Positions 1-11,441 of a stretch of 64,000 nucleotides of DNA are shown one piece after another; the stretch's first letter is position 1; every line of letters starts with the position of its first letter. The position numbers and the translations under genes are program-made. Source of the stretch: Schistocerca nitens (lineage: Eukaryota > Arthropoda > Insecta > Orthoptera > Acrididae); the NCBI RefSeq assembly GCF_023898315.1, contig NC_064619.1, positions 341,421,650 to 341,485,649 on the forward strand, written 5' to 3'. The notes below the pieces were generated by a model. That model saw only the letters and a program-made list of their open reading frames with translations, had not been told where the DNA came from and did not search any database.

Positions 1-960
1 TCCACCATTTCCCGATAGTACAAAACGAGCTGCCCTTCTTTAAACTTTTGCGATGTGCTCCATCAACCCTACCTGATAAGGATACGATGCCGCGCAGCAA
101 TACTCCAGCAGAGGACGGACAATAGTAGTGTGCGCATCCCTCTAGCAAATTTGTTGCATCTTGTATGTGTTCTGGCAAAAAGAACGCAGGTTGACTGATT
201 AATGTCCATACTTTTTGAATGCAGCCCAAATGTTACAGTTAATTACAATCCTTTAGTATCGCCTTCCCCACAACATTTTCTGTACGATTGTTCCAATTCA
301 AGTTGTTCATAATTGCAATCTCTAGCCATTTAATTGAACCGACAACCTTTAAATTTCCGTGATTTTTCGCATAACCGAAATTTAACGGATTTGTTGTAGT
401 ACTCTTATGGAATATATCACACTGCTTATTGTTCATGGTCAGTTACCACTTTTCACTCTACAAGATATCTTATCTAAATGATTTTGTACTTCGTATTGAG
501 CTTCTGATGACTTTACCATATGGTAAACGACGGCATCATCTGCAAACAACCTAAGGGGACTGTTCACATTTTCTCAAAAATCATGTATATACATTAGAAA
601 CAGCAGAGAGCCTGTAACACTTGCCTGGAGAACTCCTGATATAATTTTTGTTTCGCTCGCTGACCTCTTGTCAGTTACTGCGAACTGTGATCTTCTCACA
701 GGAAATCACGAATTCAGTCACACAAGAGAGACGGTACTCCACAGGCAATTTGATTAGAAGTAGCTTGTGAGGACCGATGTCAAAAGCCTTCTGGAAATCG
801 AGAAATATGGAACTATCTTGAGATCGTCTGTCGATAGCAATCATTACTTCGTGTTGTGTTTCACAAGAACTGAATGCTATGAATCCGTTCTATGTGTAAA
901 TTTTCATCCTCTTTCTCTGATGAAAATTGTTCATTACCGATTACAGAAACATTTGGTATG
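1..960 (-). mobile_element. CR1/Jockey-type LINE, decayed copy 1 (runs off the left edge)
   Basis: Read on the minus strand, this is the reverse-transcriptase region of the same non-LTR element found at 3568-4573 and 15863-17885. Blocks such as the run around 20-120 align directly with 3905-4030. The palm motif FADD can be read at about 530-541, and the region upstream of it (540-960) corresponds to the segment before the catalytic site. The frame is broken by many stops and indels, so no product is expected. The 3' end lies outside the window. The right boundary is approximate. Confidence 0.8.
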
Positions 961-1104
961 AGAATTGTCTTTTGTAATGAGGAAGAAATTAATTACAGTA
1001 ACGACTTAATTGCAACAAATATTTTTTCGAGGATAAAATTTCTTCAATCAGACTTGACCTTAAAGTAACTGATTCGCTACATAACTTTCATTTCCAACGT
1101 CATC

Positions 1105-1306
1105 GCCATCCGGGGTGGCCGAGCGGTTCTAGGCGCTACAGTCTGGAACCGCGCGACCGCTACGGTCGGAGGTTCGAATCCTGCCTCGGGCATGGATGTG
1201 TGTGATGTCCTTAGGTTAGTTAGATTTAAGTAGTCCTAAGTTCTAGGGGACTGAAGACCTCAGAAGTTAAGTCCCATAGTGCTCAGAGCCATTTGAACCA
1301 TTTGAA
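1105..1306 (+). mobile_element. tRNA-derived SINE, family A, full-length copy
   Basis: The head resembles a type II (Leu/Ser-like) tRNA: A box TGGCCGAGCGG near 1117 and B box GGTTCGAATCC near 1171, followed by the conserved tail ending in GAGCCATTTGAACCA. It is flanked by the direct repeat CCAACGTCATC at 1094-1104 and 1307-1317, which I read as an 11-bp target-site duplication. RNA polymerase III transcription is inferred from the boxes. Other copies in the window: 4574, 5302, 8982, 9762, 42788 and 56369. Confidence 0.9.
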
Positions 1307-1579
1307 CCAACGTCATCATTTGATGCTAAGGTGAAGAATCCTGTGCCTGGAGATGGTCGTTTGTAATCGTAAATGGCAAGGGAGCCCATACGATAATTTG
1401 GGGGGTAGGACGTATTTTGGAACACGAATGGCGATATGCAAACAGCCATTAACATTTTTTCAAATCCGACCATGTTAAAAACCTGTGTGATACTGACTTT
1501 TAAGTCGTTTCTTGAAAGAAAAAACCTGAATATACTAAATTCTTTCCTTTCCTTGATAGCTAGTAGAATGCCACGGTCT

Positions 1580-1597
1580 CCCCCCCCCCCCCCCCCC
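1580..1597. repeat. poly-C tract
   Basis: A run of 18 C residues. Similar C or G runs occur at 8661, 25321 and 58373. Confidence 0.9.
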
Positions 1598-1599
1598 TA

Positions 1600-3560
1600 C
1601 CAGCAGCTATGGGCGCCCTTGGTAGCTGGTAGTAAAATAAAATGTTTCAGATTAGTAGTTATTAAGTTATTAGACTTTAGCTGCAAATGGAGCTACGGGG
1701 AAGTGTCCCACGTCACTACTGTGGAGCCCATCTCCCAGGTGCAGGGGAGACGCAAAAGAAGAGGTGGTCGTTGCAAATTTCATTCCTTTGTCTATTTATA
1801 TTTGCTGTGATAGTATCACTAAAAAATAAATGAAAATGTTGGCGCTGAAATGTTGAATGTTATCTGTTTCAACAGTTTTCTGAATGAGTGACTGAACTAG
1901 AGCTGTATGTTCAGTGATTTGTTTGTGACTTGATGATTAATATAAGCATTTCATAATACATTTTAGAATTTGTTATTGACACAGTTTTTGCCTGTATCGT
2001 CGTACCTATTTGGTCACATTTTTTCACCTGCAAACCTTACGTCTAGATCAGTGGTCGTTGCTCACGAGCTAATATTGACAATATAGGGCAACAACTCGGG
2101 TCACATAGAACGGAAAGAGAGGAGGTTGGTTAACCCTAGAGAAATTCAGTTTTCACCAAACCACTGATACTGATATAAGCTTACCACTTACAAATTTTGA
2201 ATCTACATATTGTAAGCTATCACAGCCAACATTTTAAAGCAAAAAGAAAAAGAATATTTTCCAACTACAGGCATTTTTTTTATGAAGGCTTATATAGTGA
2301 CCAGTTTTCCGTACCGAAGCGAGTGCCATCGCAACAAGATCCCATGCTCGTTTTTCTGATTTCTGGGCAAATTTTCCAGGCATCTTCATGCCCTAGTATT
2401 TGAAACAATGCCAAGCACCTGGAGCAGACGGTTTTCAATAGGACTTTTTTATTGGGCCAAATATAACAGACGGGGAACGGTTGTACGTAATATAACTTCA
2501 TTAATTCAAAATTGTCACAGAGGGAAGGAATCTTAGATGATAGCTATGTATATAAAAGAGTTTATAAGTAAGTTTTATCTGTTGTATTGTGAGTGTTTTT
2601 TGGAAGTAACTAATTCATATTTTTGGGTGAACACCTTGACCAGTTTTCTCGGTGAGTAGTTTAGTCACTTTTCCCGATCGGACGCCATGTCGGCATTAGT
2701 GATCCACAGAAGAATCTACCAGACTGAAACACATAACGATGAATTACATCTGTAGACCAAAGGACGTTTTTGAACATTGAGGCTTTAAAATTATTACTCT
2801 CGTACAAGTGGGGTAACAAGAATAACATAAATGACTTATCTTACACCAGAGACATGAAAACAAAAAAATTTTTTACGAGAGTGAAACGGAAAAAACTTCG
2901 TCAGTCAACGTCACTAATAACAATAGCGATTTAGTATAAGAACTAGTCTGACCACTTCTCACCAGGCAGCAGCGCTGTTCATGACAAAAAATGTACAACG
3001 TTCAATTTCCCGTCCTGACCGCTTTACCACACCTTCCCTTACCGATCTTGCTATTAATTGGTAACATACATAAATTAGTATGTTAAGTTAATTAGTAAAT
3101 CATTGCAAAAGGGAGACACGATGACAAATGTTTGTCACTTTTCTCTTGCTCATTGCATAGTACTACAACAGCCTTAATTTGGTTTCATATTACTTGCTAC
3201 GAACATGTACCACATTTGAAGCCGACCGTCTCTATAACGCACGCTCATGAATTCATATTACTTCCGCTGACATTTATACCATAGCAGCTGATCGGTGCTA
3301 GTGGCGCACGCTTGTGGCTTGTCATCATTGGAAGACAAGCAATAGAAAACTCCCCCTTTCACTTCTATTAACCCAGTAGTGGCCGCACTACATTCCACTC
3401 TGCACCTAACATAAGCGCGAAACTACTTAGCTCATGGCCGAATTCACCAACGTCAGTTAAAATTAATGGCATCTTAAAATATTACCATCTCTGTCTTTTT
3501 TTATTTTATACTGAGAAGGGGACCGCGTAAACTTTCCCTCACCGATTTGATTCAAATTGA
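1600..3560. other. No gene or recognised repeat seen
   Basis: AT-rich sequence with only short, unsupported reading frames on both strands. I could not match it to the other repeats in the window, and it may contain older unrecognised repeats. Confidence 0.5.
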
Positions 3561-3567
3561 CAAGACT

Positions 3568-4573
3568 TGTAGGGTACGACTACATCTACATGATTACTCT
3601 GCAATTCACATTTAAGTGCTTGGCAGAGGGTTCATCGAACCACAATCATACTCCCTACCATTCCACTCCCGAACATCGCGCGGGGAAAACGAACACCTAA
3701 ACCTTTCTGTTAGAGCTCTGATTTCTCTTATTTTATTTTGATGATCATTCATACCTATGTAGGTTGGGCTCAACAAAATATTTTCGCATTCGGAAGAGAA
3801 AGTTGGTGACTGAAATTTCGTAAATAGATCTCGCCGCGACGAAAAACGTCTTTGCTTTAATGACTTCCATCCCAACTCGCGTATCATGTCTGCCACACTC
3901 TCTCCCCTATTACGTGATAATACAAAACGAGCTGTCCTTTCTTGCACCCTTTCGATGCCCTCCGTCAATCCCACCTGGTAAGGATCCCACACCGCGCAGC
4001 AATATTCTAACAGAGGACGAACGAGTGTAGTGTAAGCTGTCTCTTTAGTGGACTTGTTGCATCTTCTAAGTGTCCTGCTTATGAAACGCAACCTTTGGCT
4101 CGCCTTCCCCACAATATAATCTTTGTGATCTTTCCAACTGAAGTTGTTCGTAATTTTAACACCCAGGTACTTAGTTGAATTGACAGCCTTGAGAATTTTG
4201 CTATTTATCGAGTAATCGAATTCCAACGGATTTCTTTTGGAACTCATGTGGATCACCTCACACTTTTCGCTATTTAGCGTCAACTGCCACCTGCCACACC
4301 ATACAGCAAACTTTTCTAAATCGCTTTGCAACTGATACTGGTCTTCCGATGACCTTACTAGAAGGTAAATTACAGCATCACCTGCGAACAACCTAAGAGA
4401 ACCGCTCAGGTTGTCACCCAGGTCGTTTATATAGATCAGGAACAGCAGAGGTCCCAGGACGCTTCTCTGGGGAACACCTGATATCACTTCAGTTTTACTC
4501 GATGATTTGCCGTCCATTACTACGAACTGCGACCTTCCTGACAGGAAATCACTCGATAATACAAACAGGAAGA
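3568..4573 (-). mobile_element. CR1/Jockey-type LINE, copy 2 (5'-truncated)
   Basis: A minus-strand non-LTR element from its 3' end (CTGGCAGAGGGTTC motif at about 3622-3635) to a 5' truncation near 4557. The same 3' end appears in copy 3 at about 15865-15920. It was later hit by a SINE at 4574, whose target-site duplication uses the last bases of this element. Length and structure fit a 5'-truncated LINE. I assign the CR1/Jockey grouping from the RT motif style and not from a search. Confidence 0.85.
3612..4517 (-). pseudogene. LINE reverse transcriptase C-terminal fragment, catalytic Asp lost
   Basis: An open frame of 301 codons covering the RT palm, thumb and C-terminal region. The motif GVPQRSVLGPLLFLIYINDL is the B' region, with Arg where Gly is usual. 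It is followed by LRLFAGDAV, where the family has FADD, so one catalytic Asp is Gly (codon at 4380-4382, GAT to GGT). Downstream, KYLGVKI, LVRPLLEYCCAVWDPY and the IERVQERTARFV block are typical of the CR1/Jockey group. The N-terminal RT and any endonuclease are absent through 5' truncation. The last residues are probably 3' untranslated sequence read through. Not expected to be functional. Confidence 0.85.
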
Positions 4574-4706
4574 ATTCAAATGATTCAAATGGCTCTGAGC
4601 ACTATGGGACTTAACATCTATGGTCATCAGTCCCCTAGAACTTAGAACTACTTAAACCTAACTAACCTAAGGACATCACACAACACCCAGTCATCACGAG
4701 GCAGAG
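4574..4706 (-). mobile_element. SINE family A, 5'-truncated copy
   Basis: The minus-strand tail of SINE-A, lacking most of the tRNA-like head. It lies between perfect 16-bp direct repeats (AATACAAACAGGAAGA) at 4558-4573 and 4707-4722. It inserted at the 5' truncation point of the LINE fragment to its left, so it is younger than that LINE copy. Confidence 0.9.
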
Positions 4707-4804
4707 AATACAAACAGGAAGACACAACTCTTAACCAATTTCTGGAGAACAGAGATAAAAGTTTTACACGTATTTATCTATTTTGTATGGTCGCTAGTAC
4801 TCAA

Positions 4805-4890
4805 AGAGTCCGCAGCCGAGCTTGTTAAGTGGTTAGTCACAGGAGTGCGAAGTCCTGGGCTCGAATATTCCTTACAGCATTTTTTTTTTT
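4805..4890 (+). mobile_element. tRNA-like SINE remnant with poly-T tail
   Basis: A short sequence with tRNA-like features: an AGTGGTTAGTCAC segment, a possible anticodon stem and a B-box-like GGGCTCGAAT, followed by T15-16. It could be a degraded tRNA pseudogene or an unrelated SINE family. Boundaries are uncertain. Confidence 0.4.
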
Positions 4891-5301
4891 TTTTTGCTTC
4901 TCACGTAAATTTTATGACTGTGTAAACTCATTATTGAACGATTCATTTTTTATTTTCATGATCTTTACCCTGAAAAAGGAGAAAATTGTTTCCGTAGTGA
5001 TAGGGGGCTGTACATAGTTTCTGGCCATTTCTCTAGTATTTGGATGCCATAAACCCGTAACGCTTTTGTACTGTTTGAAATTACAAGCGCGTAGTTCCAT
5101 CAGAGATGCTGTGCCGCTTGGAGGCTCCCTTGGAGCTTCTCTGTTTCGCAAGATGCGCGGGAGATGGTGCGCACTATTAATCATGAAATGAGGAGAGACA
5201 GTAGTGGCAGTGGTGTGTTATGAGTAGTGGTACAGCACAGGCCGAGTGGTACGGTTGCAGTTATATTGTGAGGAAGTGGAACGTGCTGATTTACTGATTA
5301 A

Positions 5302-5510
5302 GCAGGCTGCTGTGGCCGAGCGGTTCTAGGTGCTTCAGTCTGGAACCGCGCTGCTGCTACGGTCGCAGGTTCGAATCCTACCTCAGGCATGGACGTGTGT
5401 AATGACTTTAGGTTAGTTAGGTTTAAGTAGTTCTGAGTCTAGGGGACTGATGACCTCAGATGATAAGTCCCATAGTGCTTAGAGCCATTTGAACCTTTTT
5501 TTTTTTTTTT
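5302..5510 (+). mobile_element. SINE family A, full-length, poly-T tail
   Basis: tRNA-like head (A box near 5312, B box GGTTCGAATCC near 5369) and the standard tail ending in a T run. It is flanked by the 12-bp near-duplication TTTACTGATTAA (5290-5301) and TTTACTAATTAA (5511-5522), with one mismatch. Confidence 0.88.
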
Positions 5511-5522
5511 TTTACTAATTAA

Positions 5523-7015
5523 TGATTTGAGGTGAGGAAAGAGATTGAAGCATTTTGAGACGAATATTTCATTACGATTATTTTGATGAGTTATAGAAGA
5601 GGATTTAATTTAAGGTAACTGATTTAAGATCTTGTACTTTATTGTGGCAGCTTGTGGTATTGCATTCTTCGTTCAGAGATCCAGAGACTTGTGTATAGGG
5701 AAAGACAAACAGTCATGCATAATTTTCAATCTGAATTTGGGGGTAGGAATAACTGTTGAATATTTAACGTCATTTCTACGAGTTGCAGTTTTGAAAAAGT
5801 CTCGTTTGATGTTAAAGACTACTTACGTTTGTCCACTCAAGAACTGTAATTTTTTGTGTATTAATGTTTGTGATGCAAAGAACGAGATAATTTTTCAGTA
5901 TTTCTAATCACAAAACTAATTGATGTTATAATTTATCCCAAGTGATTGTCGCATCCAAACTCCATGCCAAAATATGAGCAGTGCCATGGCGTTTCCACTG
6001 GAGAACAGGTAAGCCAAAATTAAATAATAAAAATATGGATCAACGAGTTTTTCCAGGGCCAGTTTATCAGTTAAAAAGTTTAGTGATCCATAGTGCTGAA
6101 TTCAGACAGTATTCTTGCCACTCGTCCATTACGAACGTTTAAAGAGATAGGAAACCAGATGGGCATTTTCAATTTACTTTCTCGCAGTCAAATTTTGCAA
6201 CACATTCTCGCAAACGAATTCATACGTTCGAAGTTTACGAAATTCTGTGTTGAAAGTTTGTGTAAGGTCACAGACAGCTTACACTGCCACTAGCAAAAAC
6301 TTTTAGTGAATAACAACAATCATATTATTATTAATAAGATAACTTTCAAGAACGAGATTGGAAAAAATAGATGCACAAGAACTTTCAATTAAATCGGCAT
6401 AGTCATTTTATTTATAGTATTTTATCTAGAAGTGTGGCAAGTATAATGTGTGACTTACGGAGAGCTGTATGAATCAGGATGACACTCATCACAGAAACAA
6501 GGGGAACAATAATTATTGCATCATACGGCACTTGTAACGAACGCCGAATATTTGCATGTGCATGGTTTTATCAATGTGTCTGTTGTAAAACAAGCTTCGG
6601 CTACATTCGTAAGCTGTGCTCGGGCATCACACAATTTCGCGGGGTAGTACGCATATATCTTGTTAGAATTAGGTGGGAATGAAATAAAAGAGAAGTACCA
6701 AATGCGAGTTTCGGTACACAGACCTCGCGCTTATGAAATTAAGCTCTTATTCTCTTGGTTGTGGAATTCTTTATTACTAGCGACTGTACGAAGTATATAA
6801 GCGCGGGTAAAATTTTCAAACTCGTTTTTCTCGAAAATACGAATCAAATCGGCGAGGGGAAGTTTGTACGGTCCCCATGAGAGCAATAAAAATACTCTTA
6901 AGAAGCTCCTAACATTAAGTGGCTTTCTGGATTCGCTGTCACTTGTTAGAACGAATATTGTCACAGAATACGGCAAAGAACCGTGGGCCTCCCGAACACA
7001 CGATTCGGGCCGCAG
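5523..7015. other. No gene or recognised repeat seen
   Basis: AT-rich interval with only short reading frames, none of which shows a known domain. Nothing here is supportable as a gene. Confidence 0.5.
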
Positions 7016-7352
7016 TGTGACGACCACTGGTCTATATTAGGCAGACGCTCACCTGTGTCGAGGCAGATGCCCATGACGCCATGCACGCCTCCAGCAGAAG
7101 AGCCGGTGCCAAGGCGCCAGCCTTCAGGGCACACGCGTCTTCATGCTCGCGGCCGACGTAGCACCTGCTGCAGGAGCCGAGCGGACATTCCACCTCCCCC
7201 CGGCACCTACGCTAAACTTGCCGGCAGGGGCCCCCGTAGCGCAGACTGAGTGCTGGATCGCTGACTCCGGCCGCTGAGTGACTGCCCTGGCCGAGGGAGC
7301 GCGCTAACTGTACTAGGGACTGCACTGGACGCCGCCCTTTGCATAATTGATG

Positions 7353-7368
7353 CCGGCCTTCGGGCCGG
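7353..7368 (+). other. CCGGCC-TTCG-GGCCGG hairpin
   Basis: A perfect 6-bp GC stem closing a TTCG tetraloop with a C-G closing pair. In RNA this would be an unusually stable cUUCGg hairpin. There is no T run after it and no known role. Confidence 0.7.
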
Positions 7369-7388
7369 GGCGGCGCGGACACGCGCCC

Positions 7389-7400
7389 TGCGCATGCGCC
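7389..7400. promoter_or_regulatory. NRF1-like site TGCGCATGCGCC
   Basis: Matches the palindromic NRF1 (Drosophila ewg) consensus YGCGCAYGCGCR except at its last base. It sits in the centre of the CpG-rich block, as such sites do in animal promoters. Function is inferred from the motif only. Confidence 0.35.
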
Positions 7401-7929
7401 GGCAGCGCCACGCCACGCCGCGAGTCGGTGGTCAGGTCGGCGCTTCGTCTGGACGCTCCAGCGGCGGACGGGGAAGGCGTCAGAGCCTGAGGAAGGCATC
7501 GAAGCCTGGAGCCGTCTTCACACTGGACGACGTGGTGTCCGTTATGGTTACTGCACTCTCGGAACTTGCCACGTCTCACAGAATATGCTCCTCATCGTTA
7601 TCTGTGACAGCAGCGCTCTACAGCAGCAGTTGTCGGCTGCATTTGGCGCGCAAACCACACAGTTTCTTTACCGCGGGTAAAATAGCTGCGGTAGCTCTTC
7701 CAGCGATTGTCGAAAGAGCAGAGAAAATCGCGAAGAAGATTATGAACTTTTCGATGCCTTGGACAGTATATTGCTGGTATTGTATTGTATTGTGTGGTGT
7801 GCGTACTGTAAGTCGTTCGGTACACACACCATTAGATTATTTGTCTTGTCGCTCTAACGAAGTAGGCGAGTGTCAGCAATATGTCTTGTGGTCTTATCGT
7901 GGCGTGTTTATCTTCTGCCGTTAGGTCAG

Positions 7930-8560
7930 ACGATAGAATTGCCACTTGCACGCTTAGAGTAGCAGATTGACGGTGACCAACTTTAAACAGAACTTGATTA
8001 ATTTTCACACACATTTATTAAAATAATAACGAGCCTAAAAACTACTTAACTTGGTTCTGGATCCTATTTACAATTGCCAATCTGAAGTTCCTTTGGAATT
8101 GGTACGTTAGTCTTATTTTCACATATATCTCTGATACTTGACAAAGTGTCTATACATTTCTCTTCATGGTTACGTACAGGAATACGATAATCTTATTAGG
8201 CGCAGACTGAAACTTGACTATAGACTGGTACAGACAAATGCAGACTGGTACAGACTGTGCAGACAAATGCAGACTGACTAATCGGAGGTCTGTACACTCG
8301 TTATAATACCTCGCGCATTCAGGTATCACTGCGCGAGTGTGATCCGCGAGGAGAAAAGGTTCTACGTTAGCAGCGATCTCATTGGCTGCGTTACATATTA
8401 ATACGCGGATCGGCGGAAGCAGAATTTGGTCCGTCTCTAAGACAGCGCCATCTCATAGTGCGGAGACGGACGAGCGCTGTGCCTGCGCTGTTGTGCTTAG
8501 CGGGGCGCGCTCTATTGGGAAAGTTGTGTACGCGCTGACTACGCGGAACTATGTACACAA
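7930..8560. other. Unassigned sequence with short direct repeats
   Basis: No gene recognised. AGACTGGTACAGAC occurs twice at 8222-8256, and CAGACAAATGCAGACTG occurs twice at 8231-8276. The 8290-8560 part is richer in CpG and could be an LTR or promoter, but I found no partner copy in the window. Confidence 0.4.
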
Positions 8561-8567
8561 CATATTG

Positions 8568-9233
8568 TTAACTGGGGACCTAGAAACGACGGAGAGGCTC
8601 CGTTCCCGCCGCAGCCGCAGTGGTCCGCAACCCCACGATGACTACCGCAGTCCACCTCACCCCCCCCCCCCCCGCCGCCCCACGCCGAACCAAGGGTTAT
8701 TGTGCGGTTCGGTCCCCGGTGGACCTCCCAGGGAACGTCTCACACCAGACGAGTGTAACCCCTATGTTTTCGTGGTAGAGTAACGGTGGTGTACGCGTAC
8801 GTGGAGAACTTGTTTGCGCAGCAATCGCCGACATAGTGTAACTGAGGCGGCATAAGGGGAACCAGCCCGCATTCGCCGAGGCAGATGAAAAACCGCCTAA
8901 AAACCATCCACAGACTGGCCGGCTCACTGGACCTCGACACAAATCCGCCGGGCGGATTCGTGCCGGGGACCAGGCGCTCCTGCCGGCTTGAGTGGTCGAG
9001 CGGTTCTAGGCGCTACAGTCCGGTACCGCGCGACCGTTACGGTCGCAGGTTCGAATCCTGCCTCGGGCATGGATGTGTGTGATGTCCTTAGGTTAGTTAG
9101 GTTTAAGTAGTACTTAGTTCTAGGGGACTGATGACCTCAGAAGTTAAGTCCCATAGTGCTCAGAGCCATTTGAACCAAACGCTCCTTCCCGCCCAGAAAG
9201 CCGTGCGTTAGACCGCACGGCCAACCGGGCGGG
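8568..9233 (-). mobile_element. SINE family B (long), interrupted by SINE-A
   Basis: Shares long blocks with 44481-44925, for example the GCGCAGCAATCGCC and AACCATCCACAG segments. Read on the minus strand it starts near 9233 with a tRNA-like head: an A-box-like TGGCCGTGCGG and a B-box-like GGCACGAATCC, the latter separated by the inserted SINE-A at 8982-9179. It ends in GGTCCCCAGTTAA. CATATTG occurs at 8561-8567 and 9234-9240, a candidate 7-bp target-site duplication. It includes a C13 run near 8661. Confidence 0.65.
8982..9179 (+). mobile_element. SINE family A inside SINE-B
   Basis: A full-length head and tail of family A. The flanks share CGCTCCT (8975-8981 and 9180-9186), and the SINE-B sequence resumes across the insert. 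It is therefore younger than the surrounding SINE-B copy. Confidence 0.85.
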
Positions 9234-9761
9234 CATATTGCCATTAGATGAACACTACATGAAGCTGTGCTAACTCAATTGCATCTCTACCTCATTTTCG
9301 GTTTTAAATTGAGTATAGTTAAAGTAGATTGTCCAATCTCAGTTGCGCATCCATGATATCCATATTCTACACATTGTATTGATTATCCTCACTCTGAAGT
9401 AACATAAACTGACGGAAAAAATCACAACACCAAATAATAATTAATATAGAGTAATAAAATTTCGGGAATACGTTTGTCTAGGTAATATATTTAAATGATA
9501 AACACTGCATCGCACACGTTAATATGAGCGCGACAAAAGCCTTTGCAAATGTGAAATGCTGACAATTAATAACCGGTTCAAACGCCGGAATGTTGAATGC
9601 AAGCACGCAAATGTGCATGCTTTGTGTTGTAAAGGTACCTGGTGTCAGTTTGTGGGATGCAGTTCCATGTCTGTTGCACCTGATCGGTCAATATAGGGAC
9701 GGTTCACGCTGTTTGTGGATGACGCTGAAGTTGTCGTCCGATAATGTCCCATTGCGGTAGA

Positions 9762-9959
9762 TGGTTCAAATGGTTCAAATGGCTCTGAGCACAATGGGAC
9801 TTAAATTCTGCGGGCATCAGTCCCTTAGAACTACTTAAACCTAACTAACCTAAGGACATCACACACATCCATGCCCGAGGCAGGATTCGAAGCTGCGACG
9901 TAGCAGCCGTGCGGTTCCGGACTGAAGCGCCTAGAACCGCTCGGTCACCACCACGGCCG
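9762..9959 (-). mobile_element. SINE family A flanked by a 44-bp duplication
   Basis: A minus-strand full-length copy with head at about 9940 and tail at about 9765. The flanks contain a 44-bp direct repeat (9708-9751 and 9960-10003) with three differences, all transitions. This is far longer than the 11-16 bp duplications beside other copies in this window. Confidence 0.85.
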
Positions 9960-10911
9960 GCTGTTTGTGGATGACGCTGGAGTTGTCGTCTGATGATGTC
10001 CCACATGTGCTCGACTGAAGACAGATCTGGTGATCGAGCAGGCCAAGGCAGCATGTCGTCTATTTGTGGAGCACGTTGGGTTACAAGCGGCATGTGGGCG
10101 AGCGTTATCCTGTTGGAAAACAGGCTCTTGAATGCTGTTCATTAATGGCAGCACGACAGATCGAATCACCAGACTGACGTACAATTTCGCAATCAGTGTG
10201 TGTGGGAAAACAACATGTGTGCTCCTGCTGTCGTAAGGAATCGTACTCCAGACAATAACTGCAAGTGTACGCCCATTGTATCCAGAATGTAGACAGGTTG
10301 CTTGCAGGCCCTCAACTGGCCTCTTTCTAACCAACTTACGGCCTTCGCTGGCACCGAAGCAGAATCAGCTTTTATCAGAAAACACAACAGACCTCTACCC
10401 TACCCTCCGATGAGCTCTCGCTTGACACCACTGAAGTCGTAAATCGTGATGGTTTGGGGTCAGGGGAATGTAAGCTACAGGGCGTCTGGCTTGGAGCTGT
10501 GCTTGAAGTAACAGATTCGTAACAGGTCATTGTGTCACTGTGGTGCCAACTGCTGCTCATATTGCTGCTGCAGATACAGTACGATGAGCCAAAACCATAC
10601 GCCGAACACAATGATCTTCCCTTCAGTAGTGCCAGGTGTCTCTCGAGAGACCCGTCTTCTTCCGACCGTACGTACATTCTCGTGACCACCGCTCTGCCAG
10701 CACAGTGGCTACATTCCTGCCAAGTCTTTCTGCAAAACTTCTCGTAGCCCTAATATACGACCTCATTCAAACTCAGTGAGATGTTGATAATGGCGTCTTT
10801 TTCACCTTAATGACGTTCGTGACTAACAACAACTCGTCGCGTCCAAACTCAAAGGTAATTAACACTCACGACCGTTTCAACGTGTATTTAAAGCAAATTT
10901 TAAATTTGTGG

Positions 10912-11048
10912 TACGGTCTTATGGGACCAAACTGCTGAGGTCATCGGTCCCTAAGCTTACACACTACTTAATCTGACTTAACTACCTTGCGCTAAGGACA
11001 ACACACACACCCATGCCCGCGGGAGGACTCGAACCTCCGACGGGGGCA
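10912..11048 (-). mobile_element. SINE family C, truncated copy
   Basis: A minus-strand copy of the family also present at 13017-13183. Shared blocks include the B-box region (rc of GAGGACTCGAACCTCC), the CCTTAG segment and the tail around GGTCATCGGTCCC. The tRNA-like 5' part is missing. No clear target-site duplication was found. Confidence 0.65.
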
Positions 11049-11219
11049 GCATATCTTATTCAAGTCATCATAGTGGCGCTACGAGCGCCACTGTCAAGCG
11101 ACTGGTGCGACATCTGATAGACATCCTCTCCCAGATGCATAAAAAAGTCTACCAACTTTGGTTTGTGTCGCACAACTCAACTCGGTGGGGCGATTTATCT
11201 TTTTTTTTACGTCAATCTA

Positions 11220-11440
11220 TTTTATCACATAGATTTCACGATGGACATTCTTTTCGTAGTTTCATTCGAATGAAAGAGGAGTATTTTTCTAAGCTGCTCA
11301 CCATCACTGAAAAAGATATTTAGCAGCAAGAAACAAACATGAGGCAGTCCATAAAACCACGAGATACGTATATATATTTTACACAAAGATTTATAATAGG
11401 AAAAACTTCCAGTGTGAAACTTGTGTTTACTTTCTTACAT
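11220..11440. other. Spacer between two Tc1 elements
   Basis: AT-rich sequence with nothing recognised. Confidence 0.5.
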
Positions 11441-11441
11441 A

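Larger units (their letters stand above)
7020..7570. promoter_or_regulatory. CpG-rich block, candidate host promoter or first exon
   Basis: About 550 bp clearly richer in G+C and CpG than its AT-rich surroundings. It contains an NRF1-like palindrome (7389-7400) and a UUCG hairpin (7353-7368). Open frames exist on both strands, the longest being a plus-strand frame of 176 codons at 7394-7924. None shows a known domain, and open frames are expected by chance in such GC-rich DNA. A fair donor-like site (GTAAGT) occurs at about 7808. It could be the promoter and first exon of a host gene or part of a GC-rich repeat such as an LTR. I cannot decide which. Confidence 0.35.
9407..11217 (-). mobile_element. 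Tc1-like DNA transposon with two SINE insertions
   Basis: Terminal inverted repeats AACTGACGGAAAAAA (left) and, on the minus strand, GATTGACGTAAAAAA (right), with TA close outside each end. The minus-strand transposase is badly broken. Its recognisable parts are the second catalytic block FQQDNARPHAA (about 10080-10130) and WPARSPDL followed by a VEHMWD-like block (about 10020-10060). A SINE-A (9762-9959) and a SINE-C (about 10912-11048) sit inside it. Subtracting them leaves about 1.4-1.5 kb, normal for Tc1. Confidence 0.75.

Noticed and set aside
7387-7401. Bacterial-type operator palindrome
   Set aside because: The window is clearly an animal genome. An NRF1-like site is the simpler reading, and even that is only a motif match.
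6983-7579. Several overlapping reading frames on both strands in the CpG-rich block
   Set aside because: GC-rich DNA has few stop codons, so overlapping frames arise by chance. None has a known domain or conserved motif visible to me.
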